From Podospora pseudoanserina (lineage: Eukaryota; Ascomycota; Sordariomycetes; Sordariales; Podosporaceae), in contig NC_085925.1 of NCBI RefSeq assembly GCF_035222485.1, forward strand, positions 1,674,001 through 1,738,000: 64,000 bases of DNA. Reading direction: 5' to 3'. Both the position numbers and the translations under genes were made by a program. Below are positions 1-14,567 of this stretch, in pieces; positions within the stretch are counted from its first letter, which is position 1, and the number at the start of each line of letters is the position of its first letter. The notes under the pieces are model-generated. The model was not told the origin of the DNA. It worked only from the letters and a program-made list of their open reading frames with translations, and did no database searches.

Positions 1-1536
1 AGAGCCACCGTTTATTGATAGTTTGATGGCCCATGCTGGGGGCTCGTCACCATTGATGTTGGACAACAACTCTGGGGCTTTCTCCGCCGGTGAAGCTGTC
101 ATGGGCTGGACAAGTCCTGGGACATCCCAGTATATCGTCAAGGTGGCTTCTGGACTATCCAAAAGGGTGGGCACCGCAGCATACTCGATGGATGACCACC
201 TGGACTTTTGATCCTCCGCCTCTTCGGAAAGGTAACGTGACAGCCCTTGCCAGTGACCACTTCCAGGCACTTGACTTGCAGCGGTCCCGATACCTCTGCT
301 CGATGGAGAGAAGGACTCAACGGACTTGTTCCAAAATGGTATAAAGCCCCTTAGACCCTCCCGTAGTCGACTCTTTTGACCTCGCAAGAACGAACGCTTT
401 TTCGGCGGAGACAAGGACCCCTGGGCACTCTGTTTCTCTCGTTCGGCACGGTTGACTTGATCCTCCTTGAAATCTGGATTTTCCTTCATCTCGATCACGG
501 GGTGTTTGAACTTCAGCCGGAAGCATTGTCGGTACGGGTCAGTCGTATCGGTCTCGGTGGCCGTAGCATCGATTTCGCCTGAGAAAGACTCGGTCTTGAC
601 AATCAATACCGCCGTGGTATTCTCATTGCCCATGACCATGGCCGCTCCTTTGCATTTCAAGTGAATTGGCAAGGTCTGCAAAAAGAGTGGTATGTCATCC
701 ACTCCGCTCGGGCTGCTGCTCTCCTCATCCCTGCCTGTATCAGAAGCAGACGATAGGAAGCTGTCGCGCCTTTTCTCTTGAGTGTCCGATCGGTCGTTCT
801 GGGCGGTGAAGCGTCCTGCTGATGGGCTTCTGGACGCACTTGACCGTCGCGATGGGCGTCGGCGCAAACGAGAGGGAGGACCAGCCGGCACATCTTTATC
901 GTCCAATCCATGATGTACCTCATCCACCAACTTCTCGGAGTTTGAAAGACCAGCTACTATCGAGTCGTAGGCCGGGCTCCGATTGTATATAAACCACTCC
1001 AAGCCACGGAGCGAGACTACAACACGGCACGGTGTCCTCCTTGAGTGTTCGTCGGAAGCAACATCTTGCTTGTTTCCCTTGCCCTTTGCCTTCCCAATCT
1101 CCACATGCCGAACCCTTCGTAGCCAGTATGCCCATGTGATGTGTCCATTCTGAACTAGAATCGTCTCGTTATTGCCGTGATATCGAAGACCGGTGAAGAA
1201 GATGCGTCCAGCGAGCAAGGATATTTGGAGCGCCTGTATATCGATGTAGATTCGGTATTGGTGCCATGTGTACGTTCGTATCCCCCACGAGACAATCGAC
1301 GCGAAGACTCTGTTGAAGTAGAGCAAGGAGAATGTTGATCTTTTGCTGGGTGGTAAGCATCACATGCCTATATGGGCTCCTAATGCATCACCCACTTACA
1401 AGACACCACAAGCTATCAGGATCCCGCAGAATTGCCTGCCAACAAGCCATTAGTCGATATACTTATGTTAAATCAATCTTATGATACCGAGAGCTTACGC
1501 ATTGAAGGCAGTTTCATTGCTGAACCAGCCCGACAT
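1..1536 (-). CDS. csf1: Csf1/BLTP1-family bridge-like lipid transfer protein, N-terminal part (runs off left edge)
   Basis: Partial gene, 5' end only. Three exons are inferred: 1536-1499, 1435-1400 and 1345 to the window edge. The start gives MSGWFSNETAFNAQFCGILI, followed by a hydrophobic stretch ending in SLLYFNRVFAS and then TYTWHQYRIYIDIQALQ and ISLLAGRIFFTGLRYHGN, which I recognise as the conserved N-terminus of yeast Csf1 and animal Tweek/KIAA1109. The frame stays open to base 1 and includes the conserved segment EYAAVPTLLDSPEATLTIYW. Family knowledge: these giant proteins are anchored in the ER by one N-terminal membrane segment and form a hydrophobic groove that moves phospholipids between membranes; yeast Csf1 is needed for growth in the cold. 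Only about the first 470 residues of roughly 3000 are present. It is divergent from the TMEM184-like gene at 2200. The first two introns are short and the second exon is only 36 nt. Confidence 0.88.
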
Positions 1537-2199
1537 ATTGGTGAGTTGATGGTGGGTTAGTCTCGCCACGGGCGCCGCGTTGCTGTTGAACCCCTTTCAG
1601 GCCGTATGCGCCGCTCCCCATTCCGCAGTAAGAAAGTGGAAAGGTAAAGTCAAATTCTATCGCATGTCAAAAGAAATATTCCGCGCGACCCAAAACTCCG
1701 GTAGCAAAAGACAAAAAATGTATGGAGCTTGTATTGCAAGAGCAATCCGGCTCAATTGTAATTGGAAAGCTTCAGACACGGACCAGAAGTGCTGTCGCGA
1801 CACTATCGACAGGGGGTAGAGTCCACTGAGAGACTGTGCGTCACTGAAAGCAGGTTGCCGGCGGGCATCCCGCTCTCAAAGAACCCGGCAGGCAACTGGC
1901 GCAACAATTTTGTTCCCTACCGGCGCGTGGGTGGAAGGTACTTTGATACATGCCTAGCGCTGTAACACCCCAGCCAAGTGTGCGGGACCACCCCAGTTGC
2001 CTCTGCGGCGCTGTTTGGAGCTTCTGGCCGGGAGGATCGTCGTCATCTCAACCGCCTCCAACACAACCACACAACGTCGTTATCTGGGAGTTTTGTGCTC
2101 CACCACCATGCACTTCGCACCTTTGAAGGCTGCTTTTCCCACCGGTTGATCCCGGTATTTGCTTACATTTCCCACGTCTGTCCAGCACCCATCGTGACA
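1537..2199. promoter_or_regulatory. divergent intergenic region between csf1 and the TMEM184-like gene
   Basis: 663 bp separating two start codons on opposite strands, so it should hold both promoters. I see no open frame with homology. A GC-rich imperfect inverted repeat (GCCGGCGGGCATCCCGC) lies near 1857; no TATA box or recognised operator is convincing. Confidence 0.5.
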
Positions 2200-4188
2200 A
2201 TGGGGGGCTCAGGTCAGAAGTTCGAGACCATTACAACTGTGGTTGCTGGTGTCGCGTCCATTATCGCGACCTTGTTGTCTATTGTGTATGGCTCCCTCTA
2301 GCTTCTGTGTCTTGTCCCGGGTCAAGGCTCTCCACTAGTATGTCCCGTTAACTGACTCGTTTGCTGAACAGATCGATATGGCTGCAGACGTGAGTCCATA
2401 CCCAAGTGTGACATCCACCATGAGACGAACCCCAGTAACAGCGAAATAGTAAGAATTACCGGAAGCCGTTGCTACAACGCTATGTCGTCCGCATCCTCCT
2501 TATGGTCCCCATTTACTCCATTGCCTCGTGGTCCAGTATGGTCTCGCGAACAGCCGCCGACATACTCGACCCGATACGAGATATCTACGAGGCCTTCACG
2601 ATCTACACCTTTTTCCAGCTCTTGATCAACTACCTTAGTGGTGAGAGGGCATTGATTATCATGACACATGGTCGGAAGCCTGTTCACCACGTATGGCCCT
2701 TGAACCATGTGCTACCTCCATTCGACATATCTGACCCGCATACCTTCCTCGCCATCAAACGCGGTATTCTACAGTATGCGTGGCTCAAGCCTTTGCTTGC
2801 ACTAGCGACGGTCATCATGAAGGCTACTGGGACATTCCACGAGGGCAGAATTCAACTCGACTCGGGATACCTTTGGAGCGGTCTTATCTACAACGCCAGT
2901 GTGACTATCAGTCTGTATGCTCTGGGCCTCTTCTGGGTCTGCATGAATGACGATCTCAAGCCTTTCCGGCCGATGCCCAAGTTCTTGTGCGTCAAGCTTG
3001 TGATTTTTGCCTCGTATTGGCAAGGCTTTGCCTTGTCGATATTGGTTTGGCTCGGTGTCATCCCAGAGGGCGCCGACAAGTCTTCAGAGAGTATGGCTGC
3101 TGCCATTCAGGATTTTTTGATATGCATCGAGATGCCGGCCTTTGCCATCGCTCACTGGTATGCTTTTTCGTGGCACGATTTTGCCGACAACAGGATTTCT
3201 TCGGCAAGAATGCCTGTACTGTATGCTGCGAGAGATGCTTTCGGAATCCGCGACCTCATTCAGGACTCCAAGGAGACATTCTCAGGAGACAAATACGGCT
3301 ATCGAGTCTTTGATTCTGGGGACAAGATCATGGCCCATGAAGCCTCCCGATCACGACTGGCTCGCATCAAGGAAGGCATGCGCTATGAAAGGGGAGGCAA
3401 GGGTAAATACTGGATTCCGAGGCCTGATGAGATCAACCAGACGACACCTCTGCTCGGTAACAACGGCGGGCCAAGTCGTCGAAACGGGTCTCAGTCACCA
3501 CATACCAACGATCAAGATGAGTTGATACTTGATCCAGATGAAGAAGCTCTCTACAACAGTGCCAGGAAGCTTGAGTTTGGAGATTGGAACGTAGGTGGCG
3601 TCTCTGCTCGCATCACGGTTTCCATTACTGATCAAGATTTAGTACCCGGTCATCACGGCAAATCAGCCAGCAAGTGAGAGGTACCGGTCGCCGTTCCCCA
3701 GCCCATATCAACAAAGCCCCTCACGACGTACACCCGATGGTAGCTTTTACCAGCGCTCTTCCACAAGCTCGGTTCCTTCGTTGAATTCGAATGCGGCACT
3801 AGACCGCAGAAAGAAGCAAGCACCAGAAGGACCACAATCTGGTATCGATGACAAGAAAGGAAAGAACAAGGCCAAGGGGTCCAGCTCAACTGGAGTTGGT
3901 GGTGCTGATCCACTCGAAATTGCCTATGGTCCAACAATAGGAACGCACAAAGAGATTACCGAGGACGACTTTAACGTTGATGTCGAAAGCGGCTTGCACA
4001 AACCACAAGATCATGAGTTTGTTGAGCCTCACCCTACGCCTCCTCCACGGGAGGATGACGAGAGCCCGATCAATGAGGAACGTGGACAATGGGAACGGAG
4101 TGATGGTGATGGTGCAGATGACAGCCACAAAAGCCACCAGTATGCAACTGGGAGCGAAGAGGAGTTCCAGAATGTCTGGGGACGGTGA
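2200..4188 (+). CDS. TMEM184/DUF300 (organic solute transporter Ostalpha-like) membrane protein
   Basis: Four exons inferred: 2200-2285, 2372-2389, 2450-3590 and 3643-4188, giving 596 residues. Splicing yields LLSIVSIWLQTKNYRKPLLQ, followed by RYVVRILLMVPIYSIASW, the hallmark of the DUF300/Ostalpha family. About seven hydrophobic segments lie in residues 10-290, followed by a long polar, low-complexity, probably cytosolic tail (residues 330-596) with Pro, Glu and Asp clusters. Family members include human TMEM184 and yeast YKR051W-like proteins; Ostalpha forms half of a bile-acid/steroid transporter in vertebrates, but the fungal substrate is unknown to me. The second exon is only 18 nt, a micro-exon, yet its inclusion is needed to keep the conserved IWLQ segment. 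Product assignment is strong at family level, weak for function. Confidence 0.87.
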
Positions 4189-5846
4189 TTGAAGTTGTTG
4201 ATTTTGCCACCTTTGAGCATTCGTCGAGGTTCTTTTTAGATACCCGCCTTGAAGATGAATCAGGTTTTATGTACACGGTTATGGATGTCTGGGTTAGTCT
4301 GAGCATTACATGGAGTTGGTGGCGGCGAGGGCATGGTTTGCGAGCGTATCTTTACACACTGCTTTGGAATAATAACACAGAGTTACTCTTCAAACGTCTT
4401 TGGACCATAGGTCAAGGGCTTGCTTGACCTCAAGGTGTTTACGTTGCCCCTAGGTGTAATGTGAATCGTGACGTCTAACAGGCACTGGCTAGATAGTCTA
4501 GCCTGCGGCAAGTGGCAAATCCGGCAATTCGAGCCAAACCACTTGTAGCTTGGAATTCAAGCTCTTTGGGCAGCGATCCAGATCCACATGAGGTTCGTGA
4601 AAGCACGGTTCAGCTGAAGCTGAGTTTTGCTTGTGCTCAGAAGCTCATCAGCTCTCATTCAACCTCGTCATCGAGGAATGGACACGGTGGGTGTAACCAT
4701 GTCCTGTACAGTATACCTAGGTACCCTGTTAAAACCGAGATGCAACTTTGTATCCATATCAGCCAGAGGTTCGAACTTCACGGCTCCACCGGTTTTTTTA
4801 ATTGTTTCTTCTTCCTTGCCTAAGCGCCGTTGATAAGGCCAGCGTTAACCCCGCAGTTTCCGTTATGCCCATGGCATGGTCCCACTAACCGGTGCAACCC
4901 GTGTGAGAAAAAAAAATCAACAGGCCACAATGTAGTGTGACATTTTGTGGTTTCGGTGTCTGGCGCTAGCGGTGTTTGATGCGAAACGAGCTGCCGAAAA
5001 CAGTGGTCAATTGGAGCTCCAACGGCGAGAGGTGACTGGCAAAAGGGCGCGAGCTTCCCAGTTCCTTCACCTTGATTTGTGAGCTTCCTCGACGTTGCTG
5101 TTGCAATGTGGTCTGTGCTTTTTGGCCATCCTCGCAAGAAAAGAGGGGCCTCATCCCTACCTACTTGGACGTAAGCGGGGTCTAAGCTCCGAGAGCACCT
5201 CAAAGCAAGTGCTTGTTGCTGGAAATAAAAAAAGGTCGAGGTTTGAAGAAATTATAAGCTCTCGAGACAGGATCGAGTAGAAGAAAATAAGACATCAAAA
5301 CCATCAACCAACTGATATTATCCTCAAGGTATGCATAACAATATCCATCTATGCCTGTCTGCCTGCTGCTGCCGCGGGGGTTCTCTTTTTTTTTTTGGCC
5401 GGATTGGCGAGGGGAAAGAGAGAGAGGAGGGGGAGGGGCAAAACAGGGCTTGACCCTCCCATGTCAGTTGCATCAGCCGACGCACAAGTGGCAGGGGGCC
5501 AATGGAGGGGCACCAAATCCACCAAATCGATATCATCGAGCCCCACCAATTGTTACCCCTCCACCTTCCCCTCCCCATCGCCTTTTTTTCACCTTTTTCT
5601 CTCCCTCACAGCAGGCTTCGCATCCCACCGGCTCTGCTTTCTCAACCCTCTCTGTTTTTTGTTAGCTGTCGGTCTGGGGCTGATAGCTGATCCACTGAAG
5701 CAGGACTACGGTACCCTGGTTAGCCGACTCTCGGGTTTGCTCGACCAACTTTAGGGAAGAAAATTTCTCTGCTCGCGGAGTTTCTTCACCTCGACACCAT
5801 CAACCAAAAAACCCATTTCTAGGAGGTACTCGTCAATACCGCCAAG
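4189..5846. other. intergenic: TMEM184-like 3' region and EF2 promoter
   Basis: 1.66 kb without a supportable gene. The right half (about 5390-5840) is strongly pyrimidine-rich on the plus strand, as is usual upstream of highly expressed fungal translation genes, and probably contains the EF2 promoter and 5' UTR. Short open frames here overlap each other and show no recognisable sequence. Confidence 0.6.
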
Positions 5847-8779
5847 ATGGTCAAGTAAGTGCCTCTTCACGCCGCCGTACACCTCTGCTCGTCTTTGGCG
5901 CTTCGAGGGCTCGTTGTCGATGACCTCTTTGTCCGACGGCATCGATGCGCGCGCCCAGGTTACCCCGCCCGGAGATAGCAACAAGACTGAGCAGAGGTGT
6001 TGCACGACAACACGTAGGTGATGGCGATGATGTTAACCATGGTCCCTGTGCAGCTTCACTATCGACGAGATCCGTGCCTTGATGGGTAAGTCTTCCTCTC
6101 TTCGTCGCCGAGCATGTCGGCGCCATCTCGAGATATCATGCTGACCCTCCCCTTCAGACAAGCCCACGAACGTGCGCAACATGTCCGTCATTGCGCACGT
6201 CGATCACGGCAAATCCACCCTGACCGACTCTCTGCTGGCCAAGGCTGGTATTATCTCCTCCGGAAAGGCCGGTGAGGCTCGTGCGACAGATACCAGAGCC
6301 GACGAGCAAGAACGTGGTATCACCATCAAGTCCACTGCCATCTCCCTGTATGGTACTCTTCCCGAGGAGGAGGATCTCAAGGACATTGTTGGCCAGAAGA
6401 CCGACGGTTAGTAATCATCCATCAGTTTTGCTTGCTGGTTAGGGCTGCGAAATGCTGACTGTCGATTCACAGGCAAGGATTTCTTGATCAACTTGATCGA
6501 CTCGCCCGGTCACGTTGATTTCTCTTCCGAAGTCACTGCCGCTCTCCGTGTCACCGATGGTGCTCTCGTCGTCGTCGACACCGTCGAGGGTGTGTGCGTC
6601 CAGACCGAGACTGTGCTCCGCCAGGCTCTCGGTGAGCGCATCAAGCCCGTTATCATCATCAACAAGGTCGATCGCGCTCTTCTCGAGCTCCAGGTCTCCA
6701 AGGAGGATCTTTACCAGTCCTTCTCCCGTACCATCGAGTCCGTCAACGTCATCATCTCCACCTACTTCGACAAGTCGCTCGGTGATGTACAGGTCTACCC
6801 CGACAAGGGCACCGTCGCCTTCGGTTCCGGTCTCCACGGCTGGGCTTTCACCATCCGTCAGTTCGCTACCCGTTACGCCAAGAAGTTCGGTGTCGACCGC
6901 AACAAGATGATGGAGCGTCTCTGGGGCGACAACTACTTCAACCCCAAGACCAAGAAGTGGACCAAGAACGGCACCGCTGACGGTGGTGCTCAGCTCGAGC
7001 GCGCTTTCTGTCAGTTCATCTTGGACCCCATCTTCAAGATCTTCGCCGCTGTCATGAACTTCAAGAAGGACGAGGTTACCACCCTCCTCGAGAAGCTCAA
7101 CCTCAAGCTCGCTGTCGATGACCGTGAGAAGGAGGGCAAGCAGCTCCTCAAGGCTGTCATGCGCACTTTCCTTCCCGCCGCTGACTGCTTGTTGGAGATG
7201 ATGATTCTTCACCTTCCTTCCCCCGTCACTGCCCAGAAGTACCGTGTCGAGACTCTCTACGAGGGTCCCGCTGATGACGAGGCTGCCGTCGGTATCCGTG
7301 ACTGCGACCCCAAGGGTCCTCTCATGCTTTACGTCTCCAAGATGGTTCCCACTTCCGATAAGGGTCGTTTCTACGCTTTCGGTCGTGTCTTCTCCGGTAC
7401 CGTCCGCTCCGGCCTCAAGGTCCGCATCCAGGGCCCCAACTACACCCCTGGCAAGAAGGAGGATCTCTTCATCAAGGCCATTCAGCGCACCGTCCTCATG
7501 ATGGGTGGCAAGGTCGAGCCTATCGATGATATGCCCGCTGGTAACATTGTCGGCTTGGTTGGTGTTGATCAGTTCTTGCTCAAGTCTGGTACCCTCACCA
7601 CCATCGACACCGCCCACAACCTCAAGGTCATGAAGTTCTCCGTCTCCCCCGTCGTGCAGCGCTCCGTCCAGGTCAAGAACGCCCAGGATCTTCCCAAGCT
7701 TGTCGAAGGTCTCAAGCGTCTCTCCAAGTCTGATCCTTGCGTCCTTACCATGACCAACGAGTCCGGTGAGCACGTCGTTGCTGGTGCTGGTGAGCTCCAT
7801 CTCGAGATTTGCTTGAAGGATCTCGAGGAGGACCACGCTGGTGTCCCTCTCATCATCTCCGACCCCGTCGTCCAGTACCGTGAGTCCGTCACTACCAAGT
7901 CCAGCATGACTGCTCTCTCCAAGTCCCCCAACAAGCACAACCGTCTCTACATGGTTGCTGAGCCCATTGAGGAGGAACTTTCCGGTGCTATCGAGGCCGG
8001 CCGCATCAACCCCCGTGATGATTTCAAGGCCCGTGCCCGTGTCCTTGCCGATGACTTCGGCTGGGATGTCACCGATGCCCGCAAGATCTGGGCTTTCGGT
8101 CCCGATGGCAACGGTGCCAACCTGCTCGTCGACCAGACCAAGGCCGTCCAGTACCTCAACGAAATCAAGGACTCCGTCGTCTCTGGTTTCCAGTGGGCCA
8201 CCCGTGAGGGTCCCGTTGCTGAGGAGCCCATGCGCAGCATTCGCTTCAACATCCTCGATGTTACCCTCCACGCCGATGCTATCCATCGTGGTGGTGGCCA
8301 GGTTATCCCTACTGCTCGTCGTGTCCTGTACGCTTCTGCTCTTCTTGCCGAGCCCTGCCTTCTCGAGCCCGTCTTCTTGGTCGAGATTCAAGTCCCCGAG
8401 CAGGCCATGGGCGGTGTCTACGGTGTCCTTACCCGCCGCAGAGGTCACGTCTTCGCCGAGGAGCAGCGCCCCGGCACTCCTCTCTTCAACATCAAGGCCT
8501 ACCTCCCAGTCATGGAGTCCTTCGGTTTCAACGCCGATCTCCGCCAGGGTACTTCCGGCCAGGCTTTCCCCCAGTCCGTCTTCGACCATTGGCAACAATT
8601 CCCTGGTGGCAACCCCATCGATGCCACCTCCAAGGCCGGTCAGCTCGTCCAGACCATGCGCAAGCGCAAGGGTCTCAAGGTCGAGGTTCCCGGTGTCGAC
8701 AACGTGAGTTTTATTCTTTACATTATGATGAGCGCGACAGTCTTGCTAACAATGCATACAGTACTACGACAAGCTTTAA
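5847..8779 (+). CDS. eef2: translation elongation factor 2 (EF-2)
   Basis: Five exons inferred: 5847-5854, 6054-6085, 6158-6406, 6473-8703 and 8762-8779, giving 845 residues, the normal length for fungal EF-2. Joined exons start [20 protein letters not shown]; the GTPase P-loop is AHVDHGKST, switch II is DSPGHVDF and the guanine-specificity motif is NKVD. Domain IV carries DAIHRGGGQ, the region where a neighbouring His is converted to diphthamide in eukaryotes, and the protein ends YYDKL. EF-2 drives ribosomal translocation in the cytosol with GTP hydrolysis and is the target of diphtheria-type toxins. The coding sequence is extremely biased to C-ending codons, which creates a 719-codon open frame on the opposite strand (6439-8598) that is not a gene. 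The first exon is only 8 nt. Confidence 0.97.
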
Positions 8780-9154
8780 ATGGTGCCTGCCGATTGGCAT
8801 ATGACTCCTTTCCCTGTGTACTCAGCGTGATGAAAAGTTGGGGCGCATGGTTAATGTCCGGCGGTTACGACCCTGGGCGTGGAGGAGCAAAAACTAGGAA
8901 GGACGGTGGTGCGAAAAGGCAATTTCATAGAAAGTTGATGGCACCAAATTTTTCCTTGCTATACTTTTGCTTTGGGCCTGTTTTAAGTTACGTAGATATG
9001 AATTACTTGCATTGACAAAGAATTATGTTATATCATGGTGCCTTGATGTGAAGTGTCTCTTGTCATTTCTTGAAGACTTTGGATGGAAGACAGCGGCTGG
9101 GCAATATGTTGACCTAACAGTTTGTTCTTTTCTTATGCCAGGCCAAGTCTCCCC
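8780..9154. other. spacer between EF2 and 5S rRNA gene
   Basis: EF-2 3' UTR and spacer. It is moderately AT-rich and I see no gene in it. Confidence 0.6.
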
Positions 9155-9163
9155 TTTATTATG
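9155..9163 (+). promoter_or_regulatory. TATA-like element of 5S gene 1
   Basis: TTTATTATG lies about 31 to 23 bases before the 5S start. The second 5S gene in this window has TATATAA at the same distance, matching the upstream TATA element known for dispersed Neurospora 5S genes. Confidence 0.5.
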
Positions 9164-9185
9164 TCTGCTTCCTGCCAGCTCTATC

Positions 9186-9305
9186 ACATACGACCATAAC
9201 CAGCTACAAATACGGCATCCCGTCCGCTCTGCCCTCGTCAAATAGTTGAGTGCCGAATCAGTACTCAGGTGGGTGACCACTGGGGAATCCTCGGTGTTGT
9301 ATGTT
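9186..9305 (+). rRNA. 5S ribosomal RNA, variant isotype
   Basis: 120 nt beginning ACATACGACC and ending GTTGTATGTT, the characteristic ends of filamentous-ascomycete 5S rRNA. The last 47 nt are identical to the copy at 60671-60790; the first 73 nt differ at 15 positions. At least three pairs of these changes preserve base pairs (5S positions 14/66, 21/58 and 31/46), which argues for a functional isotype rather than a random pseudogene. A T-rich Pol III terminator follows immediately. Dispersed single 5S genes with several isotypes are known in Neurospora. It lies between EF2 and fyv7. A recent pseudogene or a copy not expressed in all conditions remains possible. Confidence 0.85.
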
Positions 9306-9307
9306 TC

Positions 9308-9319
9308 TTTTTCTTTTTT
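9308..9319 (+). terminator. Pol III terminator of 5S gene 1
   Basis: Two T-runs (T5 and T6, separated by one C) start two bases after the end of the 5S sequence. Confidence 0.75.
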
Positions 9320-9749
9320 CCCTTTACGTCATATTATACGACCATGCCAAAGATGACTTGCCTGTCAACAATTAACAGAATTAGCTTCTCGTCACGTATT
9401 CTTTTGCCTTTCTTGTTGGTCGTTATAGTGAACTCTCGCTCTACCCAGAGTTGCTTTATCCTACATCGATCCTGCAGGAGTCTCCCTTGGATCTAAAGGA
9501 AAGCATACAAAGAACAAACTTATCCCTAATGATTATCACAACGGGAACATGATCGCTTTTTGGTCTCTGTCCATTTCATTTTCTTTCTCTTTTCCGTTAA
9601 TCGCAAAAATAGGGTATCGAGCACGATTATTAAAACACACAACTTTTCCCATCCTGACCCCCCCCTCTTTCTCCCCTGTCCCATTCCTCCAACCATCTCT
9701 CTCCCCACCAACCAACCACCTCAACAGCTATATTCGCTACAGACCACCT
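9320..9749. other. spacer between 5S gene 1 and fyv7
   Basis: 430 bp of low-complexity, pyrimidine-rich sequence on the plus strand that includes the fyv7 3' UTR. I see no gene in it. Confidence 0.6.
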
Positions 9750-10486
9750 TTATTTCCCCTCAACCAACCTCTCCACCTTTTCCAGGAGTATCTTGCTCTC
9801 CCTTCCGAGTCTCATCTTGCCGTTCTTGTCCGGCCTCTTGGCCTTGTCCATTTGCCTTTGCCACTTTTCTCTCTGCTTGATCCTGTCTTCGCGTTCCTTT
9901 TGCCTCCGGGCAAATTCCGCGTTGCGGGCTTCCTGCTTTGCCTTGAGTTCAGCCGCTTTGGCGAGTTCTTTTTCGTAGTAGTCGGGTTTGCGCTGCTTTT
10001 GGTTTTTGCCGCGGGAGCGGTCCCCGTTGTTGCGTTTGGGGAGAGGGGGGAAGTCAGGAGCGTTGGCGTTGGGATTGGGGGGTTCGTCGGTTGTGAGGAG
10101 GTGGAGGCGGTCGGGGTGGAGGTCTGGCTCGGGAGCTGGGCCAGTTGGGGAGGGTGAGTTGGGTGTTGGTTCGGAGGGCGCGCCTGCTGGGTGGATTATG
10201 GGAGAGGGTGGGAGCTCGGGGAGGGCGGGGGTGGGTTCGGAGGCGTGGGCGGCTTTGATTTTGGAGTATTTTTTTTTAATTTTGGCTTTGGTGATGAGGT
10301 CTTTTTTGATTTTGGTCACTAAGAGATGGTTAGTGTAAGGGCGGCGCAAGACCATTGGGGTGGCACACCCTTGCGCTTCCAGGCGCCGTCGGGGAGGTTG
10401 TCGGGGCCTACTCGGAAGCCCTGGCGGGGTTTCTTTGTGAACTTGTCGGCGGCGTCGCCGTCTTCGTTGGGGCGCTTGGGTGCCAT
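9750..10486 (-). CDS. fyv7: Fyv7-like rRNA-processing protein
   Basis: Two exons inferred, 10486-10369 and 10318-9750, giving 228 residues. The N-terminus MAPKRPNEDGDAADKF leads through GFRVGPDNLPDGAWKRK into TKIKKDLITKAKIKKKYSKI, the conserved basic motif of the Fyv7/TAP26 family. The middle is Pro-rich and the C-terminal third (about residues 140-228) is a highly charged helix rich in Lys, Arg and Glu. Yeast Fyv7 is a nucleolar factor needed for processing of the 35S pre-rRNA at sites A0, A1 and A2 during small-subunit assembly. Nothing looks broken: the intron is 50 nt and splices in phase. The nearby 5S gene is a coincidence as far as the sequence shows. Confidence 0.85.
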
Positions 10487-11864
10487 TTTTGGGGTTGGTG
10501 TGATGTTGGGGTGTGTGGGTTGAATGAAGCTCGATCTACGATTGACGATACTTGGAGCTGGTGGTGGAGGGACTTTTTTGCCAGAAGATTCGCGATAAGC
10601 GCGTTATCGGTACTTGGCAGTTTGGGCGGTGAAGCGATTAAAGGTGGGTCGAGTTGTGCAATGGAACGCTAGATGCGCTAATGCTCGAGGTTCGGTTACT
10701 CACAGCCAACACATCTTCCTTTGTACTGCCGGGTATCAATCAACACTGATCAGGCGCACCAAAGAATTTGGAGATGGCGCAGAGGCACGGCAGATACGGG
10801 CTGTTTTTTCCTTTTACCAAAAGAGCTCGAGTTTCAGACACAGGGCGAGGGTGACAAGCCGGCCGGAAAGATCCATGCTGACACTGACTGGCACCTTGAA
10901 CGGCATTTGGCGGATGTGCTTCGACATGCTACCAAAGTGGCGATGACGCACATTGGTTCTGGACAATCTGTTGGCCCACCACCTGGCGTTCGCTTTCTTG
11001 CTGTTTTCCCTCACTCATCAGCAGCCACGAGAGCCAACGGGTCTTGCTTGGTCGGACCTAAGACAAGTGCAGTCACGACAATCCACGGGGCATCGGGCAT
11101 GCCAGCGCCATCACAAAAGAAACCAGATGAAGGTACCCGGCATTGTTCATGGACATCGCTAACCCCCACTGAGCAGCGGAGTACTTAAACCGCCCACAGA
11201 AGCCCAGTCCTGGTCTAGCGTCCCCTGATGTGGCCTGCCGTCACTATGAGAATCGAGCAACGTCTAAAGCTCAGAATCATTCACTCACATCGACGCAACT
11301 TTTGGTCCGAACCGTTTTCTCTTGCCCAACGCCTCGGAGCAAGTCAGCTTGCTTCATTCAGACTCTTACAAGCCCCTGTCTGGACTTTTAATAACCCGCG
11401 CAAGGCACAGCTGCCGTTTCCAGCGCTCATCTGAGAAATAAGGAAATCGAGTGACTCGGGTCACGACCTTATCTCGGTACCGCTCGTCATTATTCATTCA
11501 GAACCCTTCTTTTCCAGCCAAAACATCAAACTGCTCTCAAATTTGCACGTATCAAAACCCACTTCTTTGCTATTTGTCTTTGCTCGTCGGGTCCCTGCTC
11601 CGGTGTCACTACTGTGGTTATTTTTCTCTTATTCCGCCAACTGCTCCGAGGCCGAACAGACAGCGCATGGCTGAGGCCCGAGGCGGAAGCAGAGGCCTTC
11701 GCGCGCGGAGAAAAAGGTCCAGCTCACGGTGCTTCAGTTTGGCCACACGCCAAGGGCACTTTCAATGACATAGGGTGACAGGAATTTGAACTCGTCTCAT
11801 ATTGCCGACGTCTTAATTTCTCGCTTCAAGTGGTCTGATCTGGGATTTCGAAAGTTCAAACATC
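10487..11864. other. intergenic: fyv7 and Atos-family gene promoters
   Basis: 1.38 kb between divergent start codons. Several short overlapping frames occur but none has a recognisable motif or good codon use. It probably holds both promoters and a long 5' UTR of the gene at 11865. Confidence 0.55.

Positions 11865-14567
<2,703 letters not shown>

Noticed and set aside
4740-4800. B-box-like GGTTCGAACTTC near 4768
   Set aside because: No A box or acceptor stem upstream, so not a tRNA gene.
6439-8598. 719-codon open frame antisense to EF2
   Set aside because: Caused by the strong C-ending codon bias of EF2; repetitive Leu/Val/Gly/Asp composition and no motif. The sense strand is unambiguous EF-2.
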